A stretch of 38,224 nt of DNA, from positions 1-38,224 of the forward strand of contig DAOWME010000003.1 in NCBI GenBank assembly GCA_030643245.1, given 5' to 3'. The position numbers and the translations under genes were made by a program. Below are positions 7,163 through 15,245 of the stretch, piece by piece. Positions within the stretch are counted from its first letter, which is position 1, and each line of letters opens with the position of its first letter. Under the pieces are notes generated by a model that did no database searches, was not told the origin of the DNA, and saw nothing but the letters and a program-made list of their open reading frames with translations. Source of the stretch: Deltaproteobacteria bacterium. GTDB taxonomy: Bacteria; Desulfobacterota; UBA8473.

Positions 7163-7990
7163 ATGGAAGATGTACGCGTTGCTGTGGTGGTAATGGAATC
7201 AGTGGTGGGAAGAACATCTGACAACCTGACGCGAATAGAGGCATTTGCCCTGGACGCTGCTGCTCAAGGGGCAGACCTGGTCTGTTTTCCTGAAGCGAGC
7301 ATAACGGGGTACCGTGTTGATGCAACGATTGCAACCTATGCTGAACCCATCCCCGGACCCAGTAGCAACGTTTTAGTTAGTCTATCTAAGTATACCGGTC
7401 TCACAATATTGAGCGGCTTGATAGAGAGAGGAGAAGATGACGACCTCTTTATCAGTCATATCGTCACATCTCCCGATGGATTGGGGGATGTCTACAGGAA
7501 ACTCCACCTTGCCCCGAATGAAGAAAATGTATACAGCCATGGCGACAGGCTACCCACGTATAGATATGGCGAGACGACCTTTGGCGTTGAATTATGCTAT
7601 GACACACATTTTCCGGAACTGACTACTGTCCTGGCTCTCCGGGGGGTAGAAGTCCTTTTTCTGCCTTATGCCTCTCCTAGAGAGACCCCCATGGAGAAAA
7701 GGGAACGATGGATCCGGTACCTTTCAGCACGTGCTTATGATAATAGCATATTTGTGGTGGCGTGCAATCAGGTCGGGCGTTACGATACCGGACTGACATT
7801 TCCGGGAGTGGCCATTATCTTCGACCCGAAAGGTAGGGTTATGACTGAGAGTTGTGGTAAGGGTGAAAGTATGGCGATAACTGATTTGAGGTCCGGTGTT
7901 TTGAAACAGGTTCGAGAAAGTAAAATGGGCTTCTTTTTGAGTCGTCGTCGGCCGGAGGTATATAGGTCGCTTTCAGATTCGTTTAATTAA
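7163..7990 (+). CDS. Nitrilase-superfamily carbon-nitrogen hydrolase
   Basis: The 275-residue protein has the Glu-Lys-Cys triad of the nitrilase superfamily: E44 in FPEASITGY, K113 in YRKLHL and C145 in GVELCYD. It is soluble and full length for the family. Such enzymes hydrolyse amides or nitriles, or transfer acyl groups. The exact substrate cannot be read. It starts 19 bases after dsrN and precedes dsrC, so it is part of the dsr operon. One possibility is work on amidated tetrapyrrole or on an amide by-product linked with DsrN, but no direct evidence exists here. The ribosome binding site is a modest GGAAG. Confidence 0.85.
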   Translation: MEDVRVAVVVMESVVGRTSDNLTRIEAFALDAAAQGADLVCFPEASITGYRVDATIATYAEPIPGPSSNVLVSLSKYTGLTILSGLIERGEDDDLFISHIVTSPDGLGDVYRKLHLAPNEENVYSHGDRLPTYRYGETTFGVELCYDTHFPELTTVLALRGVEVLFLPYASPRETPMEKRERWIRYLSARAYDNSIFVVACNQVGRYDTGLTFPGVAIIFDPKGRVMTESCGKGESMAITDLRSGVLKQVRESKMGFFLSRRRPEVYRSLSDSFN

Positions 7991-8028
7991 CAAAAATTGA
8001 CAATAACAAAAAAGAGGAGGTAAAGAAT

Positions 8029-8349
8029 ATGCCAGAATTAGAACTTGGGGGGAACACTTACGAGGTTGACGAGGATGGCTTCTTACAGCAGCTTGATAAG
8101 TGGAACCCGCAATTTGCGCAGGACTATGCGCCCCTGGAAGGCATAGACGGAGAACTCACGGAAGATCATTGGAAGCTTATCAACTATATCAGAGATTATT
8201 ATGAAGAGTACGGCATTGCGCCCATGATCAGGAAACTTTGCAAGGATTGCAAGTTTAAGCTGAAATACATATATGAGATGTTTCCGTCAGGCCCTGCAAA
8301 AGGTGCGTGTAAGCTGGCCGGGTTATCTAAACCTACCGGGTGTGTCTAA
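8029..8349 (+). CDS. dsrC: DsrC, sulfur-carrier substrate of DsrAB and DsrMKJOP
   Basis: The 106-residue protein is a canonical DsrC, with both essential cysteines in the flexible C-terminal arm (C94 in KGACKLAGL and C105, the penultimate residue, in PTGCV). DsrAB loads sulfite-derived sulfur as a trisulfide bridging these two cysteines, and DsrMKJOP then reduces it to sulfide. A strong ribosome binding site (GAGGAGG) precedes ATG 8029, in keeping with the very high expression known for DsrC. Two further cysteines (C71, C74) are present in the body of the protein. Confidence 0.97.
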   Translation: MPELELGGNTYEVDEDGFLQQLDKWNPQFAQDYAPLEGIDGELTEDHWKLINYIRDYYEEYGIAPMIRKLCKDCKFKLKYIYEMFPSGPAKGACKLAGLSKPTGCV

Positions 8350-8382
8350 AGATAAGTAAGGGAATGAGAAAGGAAGGTCAAG

Positions 8383-8781
8383 ATGGACCTCGTTAATGTC
8401 AAGCATGAAGGGGGGCTTTGTTTTTCCGTCAATGTGCGGAACCACAGATTCTTGGTGGACATGGCAGAGGACGAAGGGGGCTCCGATAAAGGCCCTTCAC
8501 CGGCAGAGATACTCGTCGCGGCTTTTGGTTCATGCGTAGGAGCTCACATTGCAAGGTACTGCCAGACAGCAAAGATCCCCCACGAGGGGATGGAATTGAA
8601 CCTGACTTTCCAGACGACCAAAGAAGGAACCAGGATAAGGATTTCAAGTCTTGTGGGAGAGATATCTCTCCCACAAGACCCCGGTCCCCGTTCGAAGGCT
8701 GTGATGAGTGCGGGTGAAAATTGTATAATCCGGAATACGCTGGCGCAAGGGCCTGAAATTGATCTGGATTTGGATATATGA
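8383..8781 (+). CDS. OsmC/YhfA-family protein
   Basis: The 132-residue protein has the OsmC fold signature: GPSPAEILVAAFGSCVGAHI with C51, C60 close behind, and a second conserved cysteine in SAGENCIIRNTL (C114). OsmC relatives reduce organic hydroperoxides by paired cysteines, while the YhfA branch is of unknown function. The gene lies 33 bases after dsrC, so it may be coexpressed with it. A role with protein-bound thiols or persulfides near DsrC is an idea from context only. Codons 89-99 contain a 32-bp perfect palindrome, listed separately. Confidence 0.88.
   Translation: MDLVNVKHEGGLCFSVNVRNHRFLVDMAEDEGGSDKGPSPAEILVAAFGSCVGAHIARYCQTAKIPHEGMELNLTFQTTKEGTRIRISSLVGEISLPQDPGPRSKAVMSAGENCIIRNTLAQGPEIDLDLDI
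8648..8679. repeat. 32-bp perfect palindrome inside the OsmC-like gene
   Basis: The arm GTCTTGTGGGAGAGAT (8648-8663) is followed immediately by its exact reverse complement (8664-8679). It encodes about SLVGEISLPQD in a region whose length fits the family, so it is not an obvious insertion. It could form a cruciform or an RNA hairpin, or bind a dimeric protein. Confidence 0.9.
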
Positions 8782-8863
8782 TCGTCCGGTGTTCCATCGG
8801 CCTTGAAGGCTTGAACCATAGAAGAGATTCGTTGTTGAGAGTAGGGTAATAGAGAGCCGGACA

Positions 8864-9430
8864 ATGAAGTTGGAAGATTTGCTGGCACAAAAGATGACCG
8901 CCATCACGAAGGCGTGGTTTCAACTGGTCATGGAGACATATCCTCCCGATGGTTCACGGTTTCTGAAACAAGAAGAGAACCGCTTTGCTAATCCGGTTGG
9001 ATCTACGATCTCTCAGGAGTTAGGGAATATTTTCGAGGAGCTTCTTAATGGCGTGGATTCCGAGAGCATCTCTCCTTTTCTGGACAGAATCATCAGGATC
9101 AGGGCTGTTCAGGATTTTTCTCCCTCCCGGGCCCTTTCGTTTATCTTTGATCTAAAGAAGATTATAAAAAAGGAATTGGGAAGTAAAATCAGGGATAGAG
9201 AGGACTATGATGAGTTGTTGAAGTTTGATTCCAGGATAGACCTACTTGCCATGCTCGCGTTCGACATATATATGAAATGCAGAGAGGAGATCTATAAAAT
9301 CAGGGTGAATGAGGTTAAGAACAGGGCACACCGCCTACTTGAAAGGGCAAAGCTGATATGTGACCTTTCTGATGAGGAACCTGATTTCAAAGACGATAAG
9401 TTAGATGGCAAGGATATGGAATTCGTTTAA
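8864..9430 (+). CDS. RsbRD-type N-terminal sensor domain protein
   Basis: The 188-residue helical, charged protein begins MKLEDLLAQKMTAITKAWF and has PVGSTISQELGNIFEELL and SPFLDRIIRIRAVQDFSPSRALSFIFDLKK, the pattern remembered for the globin-like RsbRD N-terminal domain. It stops after a C-terminal helix and has no STAS or kinase domain. This family has been noted beside dsrMKJOP in sulfate reducers. It may sense a ligand or redox state and modulate the Dsr complex or another partner. The assignment rests on pattern memory, not on a search. Confidence 0.65.
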   Translation: MKLEDLLAQKMTAITKAWFQLVMETYPPDGSRFLKQEENRFANPVGSTISQELGNIFEELLNGVDSESISPFLDRIIRIRAVQDFSPSRALSFIFDLKKIIKKELGSKIRDREDYDELLKFDSRIDLLAMLAFDIYMKCREEIYKIRVNEVKNRAHRLLERAKLICDLSDEEPDFKDDKLDGKDMEFV

Positions 9431-9528
9431 ATGGTTTAAATGATTAACCTTCTGTGGGAAATCTTAATTAATCTAGCCTTTGGTATGTGAAAATTAACTA
9501 TGTAAATTTATATATGAGGTGGTAAGAA

Positions 9529-10527
9529 ATGGGTGCGTCGTTTTCTCTACTCACAGTTTTAGTATTGGTTTTGCTTGCCTTCATGGGAGTGAGGGTGGCC
9601 GGGTGGGATCCCCTCTTTGGAGTGGTAATCCCGTATACTGCCCTCTTTGTCTTCCTCGTGGGCGTTGTGTATCGTATATGGGATTGGGCAAAGTCACCCG
9701 TGCCTTTCCGCATACCGACCACATGTGGTCAGCACAAGTCTCACCCGTGGATTAAAGGAAATAATATCGAGAATCCGTCCAATATCTTTGGCGTTGTAAT
9801 AAGGATGGCGCTCGAAATTCTTTTTTTCCGTTCCCTATTCCGGAACACCAAAACTGAGTTGAGAGCTGACCCGAGCCCGCGGCTCATCTTCGGAGAAAAC
9901 AAGTGGCTGTGGGCCGCAGGGCTCGCCTTTCACTGGTCCTTTCTCTTTATTGTTGTGAGGCACCTCAGGTTCTTCACTGAACCTATACCGTTCTTTGTGG
10001 GTCTTATTGAGTATATGGATGGGTTGTTCGAGATCGGTGTTCCCACGCTTTACATGACCGACGTGGTTATCCTGGCGGCAGTCACATACCTGTTTTTGAG
10101 AAGGGTTGTGATCCCCCAGGTGCGATACATCTCCATTGCAGCAGACTATTTCCCACTCTTTCTCATCCTGGGGGTGGCCATTTCCGGTGTTCTCATGCGG
10201 CATTTTTATAAGGTGGACATGCTAAGGGTAAAGGAACTGGCCACGGGGTTGTTCAGTTTTCATCCGGTAACTCCGGAGGGTATCGGGGTGTCTTTTTATA
10301 TTCACCTCTTTCTCGTGAGCATCCTGCTGATTTACTTTCCCTTCAGCAAATTGATGCACATGGCCGGAGTCTTCCTCAGCCCCACAAGAAATATGCCGAA
10401 TGATAACCGCAAGCGAAGACACATCAATCCGTGGGATTATCCCGTCAAGGTCCATACGTACGAGGAGTATGAAGACGAATTTAGAGAAAAGATGAAAAAA
10501 TACGGAATTCCCGTGGAAAAGGAGTGA
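9529..10527 (+). CDS. dsrM: DsrM, membrane cytochrome b of DsrMKJOP
   Basis: The 332-residue membrane protein belongs to the NarI-like family. Two hydrophobic helices near the N terminus (about 5-25 and 33-53) are followed by a loop, then further helices containing histidines suited to bind heme b (AFHWSFLFIVVRHLRFF, LMRHFYKV, FYIHLFLV, LMHMAGVFL). DsrM exchanges electrons with the menaquinone pool and passes them to or from DsrK. The ribosome binding site GAGGTGG precedes ATG 9529. dsrK begins three bases after its stop, so the two subunits are tightly coupled. Confidence 0.95.
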   Translation: MGASFSLLTVLVLVLLAFMGVRVAGWDPLFGVVIPYTALFVFLVGVVYRIWDWAKSPVPFRIPTTCGQHKSHPWIKGNNIENPSNIFGVVIRMALEILFFRSLFRNTKTELRADPSPRLIFGENKWLWAAGLAFHWSFLFIVVRHLRFFTEPIPFFVGLIEYMDGLFEIGVPTLYMTDVVILAAVTYLFLRRVVIPQVRYISIAADYFPLFLILGVAISGVLMRHFYKVDMLRVKELATGLFSFHPVTPEGIGVSFYIHLFLVSILLIYFPFSKLMHMAGVFLSPTRNMPNDNRKRRHINPWDYPVKVHTYEEYEDEFREKMKKYGIPVEKE

Positions 10528-10530
10528 TAT

Positions 10531-12171
10531 ATGTCATCAGAGCTACCACCAGAACTAGCTGATTCCCCAAAACCGAAAGAACTAATGGCCATAGACTACA
10601 GGCCTCCTCAACAGCCCTGGATGGAGACACCCGTTAACTTCAAACCGGGCAACTATTGCTTCCCTACCAAGGCCAAAAACCTTCGTGTCCTTGATATGCC
10701 GAATCCGAGGGAATGGGCGCCGGAAGAAGAAGACTGGAAGCTGCCCGAAAACTGGATGGAGATAATCCGTGAGGGGATGAAGGATCGACTTGACAAATAC
10801 CGTTCCTTCAAGCTATTCATGGATATCTGTGTGAGATGCGGCGCATGCGCGGACAAGTGCCATTTTTTTCTAGGATCTGGGGACCCAAAAAATATGCCCG
10901 TTCTCAGGGCAGAGCTCCTTAGATCGGTGTATCGTGGGGAGTTCACAAAGGCAGGGAAGATCCTGGGAAAGCTTGCCGGGGCCAGGAAACTCACAATAGA
11001 CGTGATCAAGGAGTGGTTCTACTATTTCTACCAGTGTACGGAGTGTCGTCGATGTTCTGTTTTTTGCCCTTACGGCATTGATACGGCTGAAATCACTATG
11101 ATGGGAAGGGAGTTGCTCCATTTACTCGGGTTAGGTATCAACTGGGCCATGGAGCCTGTGGCGAATTGTTTCCGAACAGGGAATCACCTCGGGATTTTGC
11201 CCAATGGATTCAAGGATGCCCTTGATTTCTTCGCAGAAGATGCTGAAGAGATTACGGGTGTCAAGATAGACGTTCCCATAAATAAGAAGGGGGCGGAGAT
11301 ACTCTTTGTGGTGCCGTCCGGTGATTATTTTGGGGATCCCGGCACTTACACCTGCACCGGCTACATAATGCTCTTCCACGAGCTGGGACTCGACTATACA
11401 TGGAGCACATATGCTTCCGAAGGGGGAAATTTTGGTCTCTTTACTTCCCACGAGATGATTAAACGCCTGAATGCCAAGATATACGCGGAGGCCAAAAGAC
11501 TGGGGGTGAAGTGGATCCTCGGAGGAGAGTGCGGTCATATGTGGCGGGTTGTCAACCAGTATATGGATACGATGAACGGACCGGCGGATTTTCTCGAAGA
11601 GCCCGTCTCCCCCATCACGGGAACGAAGTTTGAGAACGCCAACTCCACGAAGATGGTCCATATCATGGAGTTTACCGCTGATCTAATCAGGCACAATAAA
11701 TTAAGGCTTGACCCGAGTAGAAATGACAACCGCATCGTAACATTCCACGACTCATGCAACCCGGCAAGGGCCATGGGAATTCTCGAAGAGCCTCGGTATG
11801 TGATAAAAAATGTCTGTAATAACTTCTACGAGATGCCGGAGAATACGATCAGGGAGCAAACGTTCTGCTGCGGAGGCGGCGCCGGGCTGGGCACGGATGA
11901 AAATATGGATACTAGGTTGAGAGGCGGGCTTCCAAGAGGGAACGCCGTGAGGTATGTACAGGAGAAACATGGTGTGAACAGCCTTGCCTGTATGTGCGCC
12001 ATTGACAGGGCTACCCTCATAACCGTGTGTGACTACTGGGCTCGGGGAGTGGAGGTTACGGGTATTCATGAGATGGTGGCAAACGCGCTGATCATGAGAG
12101 GTGAGAAGGACAGGCAGACCGATCTCCGTGGTGAACCTCTGCCCGGAAAGGAGGATGAAGAGGATGTATAA
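10531..12171 (+). CDS. dsrK: DsrK, HdrD-like catalytic iron-sulfur subunit
   Basis: The 546-residue protein has two [4Fe-4S] ferredoxin motifs (CVRCGACADKCHFF near residue 96 and CTECRRCSVFCPYG near 170) and a C-terminal CCG-type domain (HDSCNPARA near 407 and FCCGGGAGLG near 448). This matches HdrD-like proteins that bind a special [4Fe-4S] cluster for disulfide chemistry. DsrK reduces the DsrC trisulfide on the cytoplasmic face with electrons from DsrM. The length is normal. The stop overlaps the dsrJ start by 8 bases. Confidence 0.96.
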   Translation: MSSELPPELADSPKPKELMAIDYRPPQQPWMETPVNFKPGNYCFPTKAKNLRVLDMPNPREWAPEEEDWKLPENWMEIIREGMKDRLDKYRSFKLFMDICVRCGACADKCHFFLGSGDPKNMPVLRAELLRSVYRGEFTKAGKILGKLAGARKLTIDVIKEWFYYFYQCTECRRCSVFCPYGIDTAEITMMGRELLHLLGLGINWAMEPVANCFRTGNHLGILPNGFKDALDFFAEDAEEITGVKIDVPINKKGAEILFVVPSGDYFGDPGTYTCTGYIMLFHELGLDYTWSTYASEGGNFGLFTSHEMIKRLNAKIYAEAKRLGVKWILGGECGHMWRVVNQYMDTMNGPADFLEEPVSPITGTKFENANSTKMVHIMEFTADLIRHNKLRLDPSRNDNRIVTFHDSCNPARAMGILEEPRYVIKNVCNNFYEMPENTIREQTFCCGGGAGLGTDENMDTRLRGGLPRGNAVRYVQEKHGVNSLACMCAIDRATLITVCDYWARGVEVTGIHEMVANALIMRGEKDRQTDLRGEPLPGKEDEEDV

Positions 12172-12550
12172 TGGAGGTAAGATATTTGCAGGGCTTATTG
12201 TCTTCATCTGTCTGATAACCTTTCCTGTCTGGTATAATGTGGTTCGCGGGAAAGCAGCGTACAGACCGGAACTGAAAATAGTAACAGAGGAAAAAGAGTG
12301 TGTGGAGTCCTCGGAATACATGAGAAACGAGCATATGCATTTGCTCGATGACTGGCGAAATTCGGTTGTGCGGGAAAACAAGAGAACTTACACGGCATAT
12401 GACGGAAAGGAGCATGAGATGAGTCTTTCCAATACATGCTTGAAATGTCATTCCAATAAGGCTGACTTTTGCGACCAGTGTCACAATTATCTTGAGGTAA
12501 CGCCAACCTGCTGGGATTGCCATGTTATTCCCGAGGAGAAGAAGTTATGA
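12164..12550 (+). CDS. dsrJ: DsrJ, periplasmic triheme cytochrome c
   Basis: Starting at ATG 12164 the protein has 128 residues: an uncleaved N-terminal membrane helix (IFAGLIVFICLITFPVWY) and three heme c sites, CLKCH (C92-H96), CDQCH (C103-H107) and CWDCH (C116-H120). C46 matches the position of the cysteine that serves as an unusual heme ligand in DsrJ. The start was chosen because AAAGGAGG (12147-12154) lies 9 bases ahead, while the ATG at 12155 directly abuts it. The frame upstream of these starts is only out-of-frame dsrK sequence. The stop overlaps dsrO as ATGA. Confidence 0.95.
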   Translation: MYNGGKIFAGLIVFICLITFPVWYNVVRGKAAYRPELKIVTEEKECVESSEYMRNEHMHLLDDWRNSVVRENKRTYTAYDGKEHEMSLSNTCLKCHSNKADFCDQCHNYLEVTPTCWDCHVIPEEKKL

Positions 12551-13335
12551 AGATCGATAGAAGAGATTTTTTGAAGATCGGCGGACTCGGCGCACTTGGT
12601 ATTGCAGCCAAGCCGGTCATTAATGTGCTTTCAAAAGGCGAGTCGGCGGAGGCCTCGCACGGAGGGGGGGCCGTAGGAGGCAAAAGACTGGCCATGGTTG
12701 TAGACCTTAAGAAGTGCAAGGAAGGATGCACGGATTGCATTGATGCTTGTCATAAGGCCCATAACGTGCCGGATTTTCACAACCCGAAGGATGAGGTCAA
12801 GTGGCTCTGGAACGAGCCATATGAAAAGGCATTTCCGGAACAAGAACACGAATGGGTCGGGGGGGGGATGAAAGGCGGTCCCGTCATGGTCCTCTGCAAT
12901 CACTGCGATAACCCGCCCTGTGTGCGGGTCTGTCCTACAAAGGCTACATTCAGGAGAGAAGACGGGATCGTTATGATGGACTATCATCGTTGCATTGGGT
13001 GCAGATTTTGCATGGCAGCCTGTCCGTATGGATCGAGGAGCTTCAACTGGCGTAACCCCAGGGGATGTGACGCATCGGGCAATACCTTCATCGAAAAGCA
13101 GAATCCAGGCTTTCCCACCAGGACCACAGGGGTCGTAGAAAAATGCAATTTTTGCGCAGAGAGGCTCGCAAAGGGCCTGATCCCTGCCTGTGCCGAGGCC
13201 TGCAAGGAAAATGCGATTGTTTTCGGAGACCTGGAAGAAGCGGACTCAGAGGTGAGAGAAGTCCTTCATTCAAATTACACCATTCGACGTAAACCCGGCC
13301 TTGGAACAAGGCCTCAAATCTATTACATAGTGTGA
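12547..13335 (+). CDS. dsrO: DsrO, periplasmic iron-sulfur subunit
   Basis: The 262-residue protein begins with a twin-arginine-type signal (DRRDFLKIGGLGALGIAA), so it is exported folded. It contains the cysteine sets of a multi-[4Fe-4S] NrfC/HybA-like subunit: CKEGCTDCIDACH, CNHCDNPPCVRVCP, CIGCRFCMAACP and CNFCAERLAKGLIPACAEAC. DsrO should pass electrons between DsrJ and the membrane protein DsrP. The start at 12547 overlaps the dsrJ stop by the ATGA arrangement; a start at 12517 would add ten residues ahead of the signal and is rejected. Confidence 0.95.
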   Translation: MKIDRRDFLKIGGLGALGIAAKPVINVLSKGESAEASHGGGAVGGKRLAMVVDLKKCKEGCTDCIDACHKAHNVPDFHNPKDEVKWLWNEPYEKAFPEQEHEWVGGGMKGGPVMVLCNHCDNPPCVRVCPTKATFRREDGIVMMDYHRCIGCRFCMAACPYGSRSFNWRNPRGCDASGNTFIEKQNPGFPTRTTGVVEKCNFCAERLAKGLIPACAEACKENAIVFGDLEEADSEVREVLHSNYTIRRKPGLGTRPQIYYIV

Positions 13336-13341
13336 GGAGTT

Positions 13342-14499
13342 ATGATTGAAAAGGCTTTGGTCGGTAGTAAGAAATACTGGGGACTGTTGATTGTTCTGCT
13401 CGCTATTATGGGAGTGGGCGGGATTTGTTATCTCTTTCAGTGGAATTACGGCTTGGGTATAACAGGGATGAGCAGGGACGTTTCATGGGGTCTATATATC
13501 GCCCAATTCACTTTCCTTGTAGGTGTCGCAGCTTCGGCGGTTATGGTTGTCCTGCCCTACTATTTGCATAATTATAAAGCATTCGGGAGGATTACAATCC
13601 TGGGAGAATTTGTGGCCGTGCCCTCGGTTATCATGTGTCTTGCGTTCATTATTGCAGACCTCGGTCAACCGACAAGGGCGCTCAATATAGTATTCCACCC
13701 GACTCTAAATTCTATACTCTTCTGGGATATGATAGTCCTAAACGGCTACCTTCTCCTCAATATCCTCATCGGGTGGAATGTGTTGGCTTCCGAGAGGAAG
13801 TCCGTGCCGCCGCCGCGTTGGTTAAAGCCTTTGATCTATCTATCTATCCCCTGGGCTGTCAGCATTCACACGGTTACTGCTTTCATTTACGCAGGCCTGC
13901 CGGGAAGGGGCTTTTGGCTTACGGCCATTATGGCCCCCCGTTTTTTGGCGTCGGCTTTCGCGGCAGGACCAGCCCTTCTCATTTTGCTCGCTCTTGTTGT
14001 TAGAAAATTCACAAAGTTTGATCCGGGAAAGGACGCGATACAGACATTAGGAAAAATTGTTACATATGCGATGTCAGTGAGTGTCTTTTTCGTCCTCCTT
14101 GAACTCTTTACTGTCTTCTACAGTCAGATACCCGAGCACATGCATCACTTCGACTATATTTTTGCGGGACTCGAAGGGCATGGAAAGCTTGTGCCGTGGA
14201 TGTGGAGTTCCGTTGTGCTTGCCGTCTTGGCGCTTATCCTTCTTTTAAACCCCGCTACCCGAAAAAATGAAAACATTTTGGCCATCGCTTGCGTTATCGT
14301 CTTCTTTTCCCTTTGGATAGAGAAGGGGTTCGTTTTAGTTGTAGCGGGTTTTATCCCCTCATCTCTTGGCAAGGTGTTTGAGTATTCGCCCACGGTACCT
14401 GAAATTTTAATCACCCTTGGGATCTGGGCGATGGGATTTTTCATACTCACCATCCTTTACAAAATGGCCATCATGGTTAAGGAAGAGATAGCAAGTTGA
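13342..14499 (+). CDS. dsrP: DsrP, NrfD-like quinone-interacting membrane subunit
   Basis: The 385-residue protein is almost entirely hydrophobic, with about ten transmembrane helices in the NrfD/PsrC pattern, including MSRDVSWGLYIAQFTFLVG and FHPTLNSILFWDMIVLNGYLL. DsrP would exchange electrons with quinones on the periplasmic side and connect to DsrO. The GAGGAG ribosome binding site overlaps the dsrO stop region, six bases upstream of the ATG. It is the last gene of the dsrMKJOP set. The spacer after it holds a short palindrome. Confidence 0.95.
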   Translation: MIEKALVGSKKYWGLLIVLLAIMGVGGICYLFQWNYGLGITGMSRDVSWGLYIAQFTFLVGVAASAVMVVLPYYLHNYKAFGRITILGEFVAVPSVIMCLAFIIADLGQPTRALNIVFHPTLNSILFWDMIVLNGYLLLNILIGWNVLASERKSVPPPRWLKPLIYLSIPWAVSIHTVTAFIYAGLPGRGFWLTAIMAPRFLASAFAAGPALLILLALVVRKFTKFDPGKDAIQTLGKIVTYAMSVSVFFVLLELFTVFYSQIPEHMHHFDYIFAGLEGHGKLVPWMWSSVVLAVLALILLLNPATRKNENILAIACVIVFFSLWIEKGFVLVVAGFIPSSLGKVFEYSPTVPEILITLGIWAMGFFILTILYKMAIMVKEEIAS

Positions 14500-14544
14500 G
14501 ACCCGCGTGCGCGCGGTAAAGTACAGGCCAGATCATTGGGATAG

Positions 14545-14558
14545 GTTTATCGATAAAC
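14545..14558. promoter_or_regulatory. 14-bp palindrome upstream of the ferredoxin gene
   Basis: GTTTATCGATAAAC is a perfect palindrome in the 93-base gap between dsrP and the ferredoxin gene. It could be an operator for a separate promoter of the ferredoxin gene, but no paired -35/-10 boxes are clear. Confidence 0.35.
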
Positions 14559-14592
14559 AGTTAGGAAAATTATACAAGGAGGTGATTAAGAA

Positions 14593-14784
14593 ATGTCTTG
14601 GATTGTAACGGTGGATAAAGATAAGTGTGACGGGGACGGAGCATGTGTGGAGAACTGCCCCGTTGAAGTTCTTGAGTTGGATGCCGATGGAAAGGCGGAC
14701 CCGGTTAATATGGAGGAATGCCTTGGCTGTGAAACCTGCATGGAAGTGTGTGAAACCGGAGCCATAAACGTAGAGGAGGAGTAA
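14593..14784 (+). CDS. Ferredoxin with CxxDxxCxxxCP cluster motif
   Basis: The 63-residue protein has one regular motif (CLGCETCMEVCE) and one altered motif in which the second cysteine is an aspartate: C12-D-G-D15-G-A-C18-V-E-N-C22-P. In known ferredoxins such as Desulfovibrio africanus FdIII and Pyrococcus furiosus ferredoxin, this aspartate allows [3Fe-4S]/[4Fe-4S] conversion. The protein is acidic and cytoplasmic. A strong ribosome binding site (AAGGAGGTG) precedes it. Placement right after dsrMKJOP and before aprBA suggests electron delivery to Dsr or Apr, which is inference. Confidence 0.92.
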   Translation: MSWIVTVDKDKCDGDGACVENCPVEVLELDADGKADPVNMEECLGCETCMEVCETGAINVEEE

Positions 14785-15245
14785 GAAGCTCTTCATCCTC
14801 TGCCGGTATTTGATGAGAACATGGAAACAGGGGAGCGAGTTAAATAATTTCAAAAACATCGATAATGGTTTTTTCCTCCCAAAGCACGATTTAATTTAAT
14901 CAGAACCGGATGTTTAAAGCTGCTTCTAAAGGATAAGAAACACAGGAGACCCCACTTGATGCCTTGAAAAAAAGAACGGATGTTACTGAAGACTTCTTGA
15001 AACAACAGGTGTGAAAGGGCGAGGACCTGAACAAAAATATGTTTCTGACAAAGATCATGACCAAAAAAATCAAGATGTTAAGGGAGATCTAATCTTCAAG
15101 TCTAAGGTCGGATAAAAGGTGGGGAAGTTTGGCACGGTACATTGAGAGGAGGTGATGGAGCGGGAACGAGCTAAAGAGATGTATATGTGTATATCTTAAA
15201 ACACGTTTTAGTAGGTAGTAAAATTTATTGAAGGAGGTAAGACAT
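14785..15245. other. Long gap before aprB, with a possible degenerate coding remnant
   Basis: No intact gene is seen in 460 bases. From 14958 one frame reads through for 54 bases, one TGA (15012), then a further stretch rich in lysine, giving a protein-like string (DALKKRTDVTEDFLKQQ). This may be a decayed gene fragment or chance. Near the end, TAAAAC-AC-GTTTTA (15197-15210) is a palindrome about 35 bases ahead of the aprB start and may mark its regulation. The aprB ribosome binding site is GAAGGAGG. Confidence 0.4.

Noticed and set aside
14958..15092. Decayed gene before aprB
   Set aside because: The in-frame protein-like stretch is short, has a stop and matches no family I can name; kept only as a remark in the gap entry.
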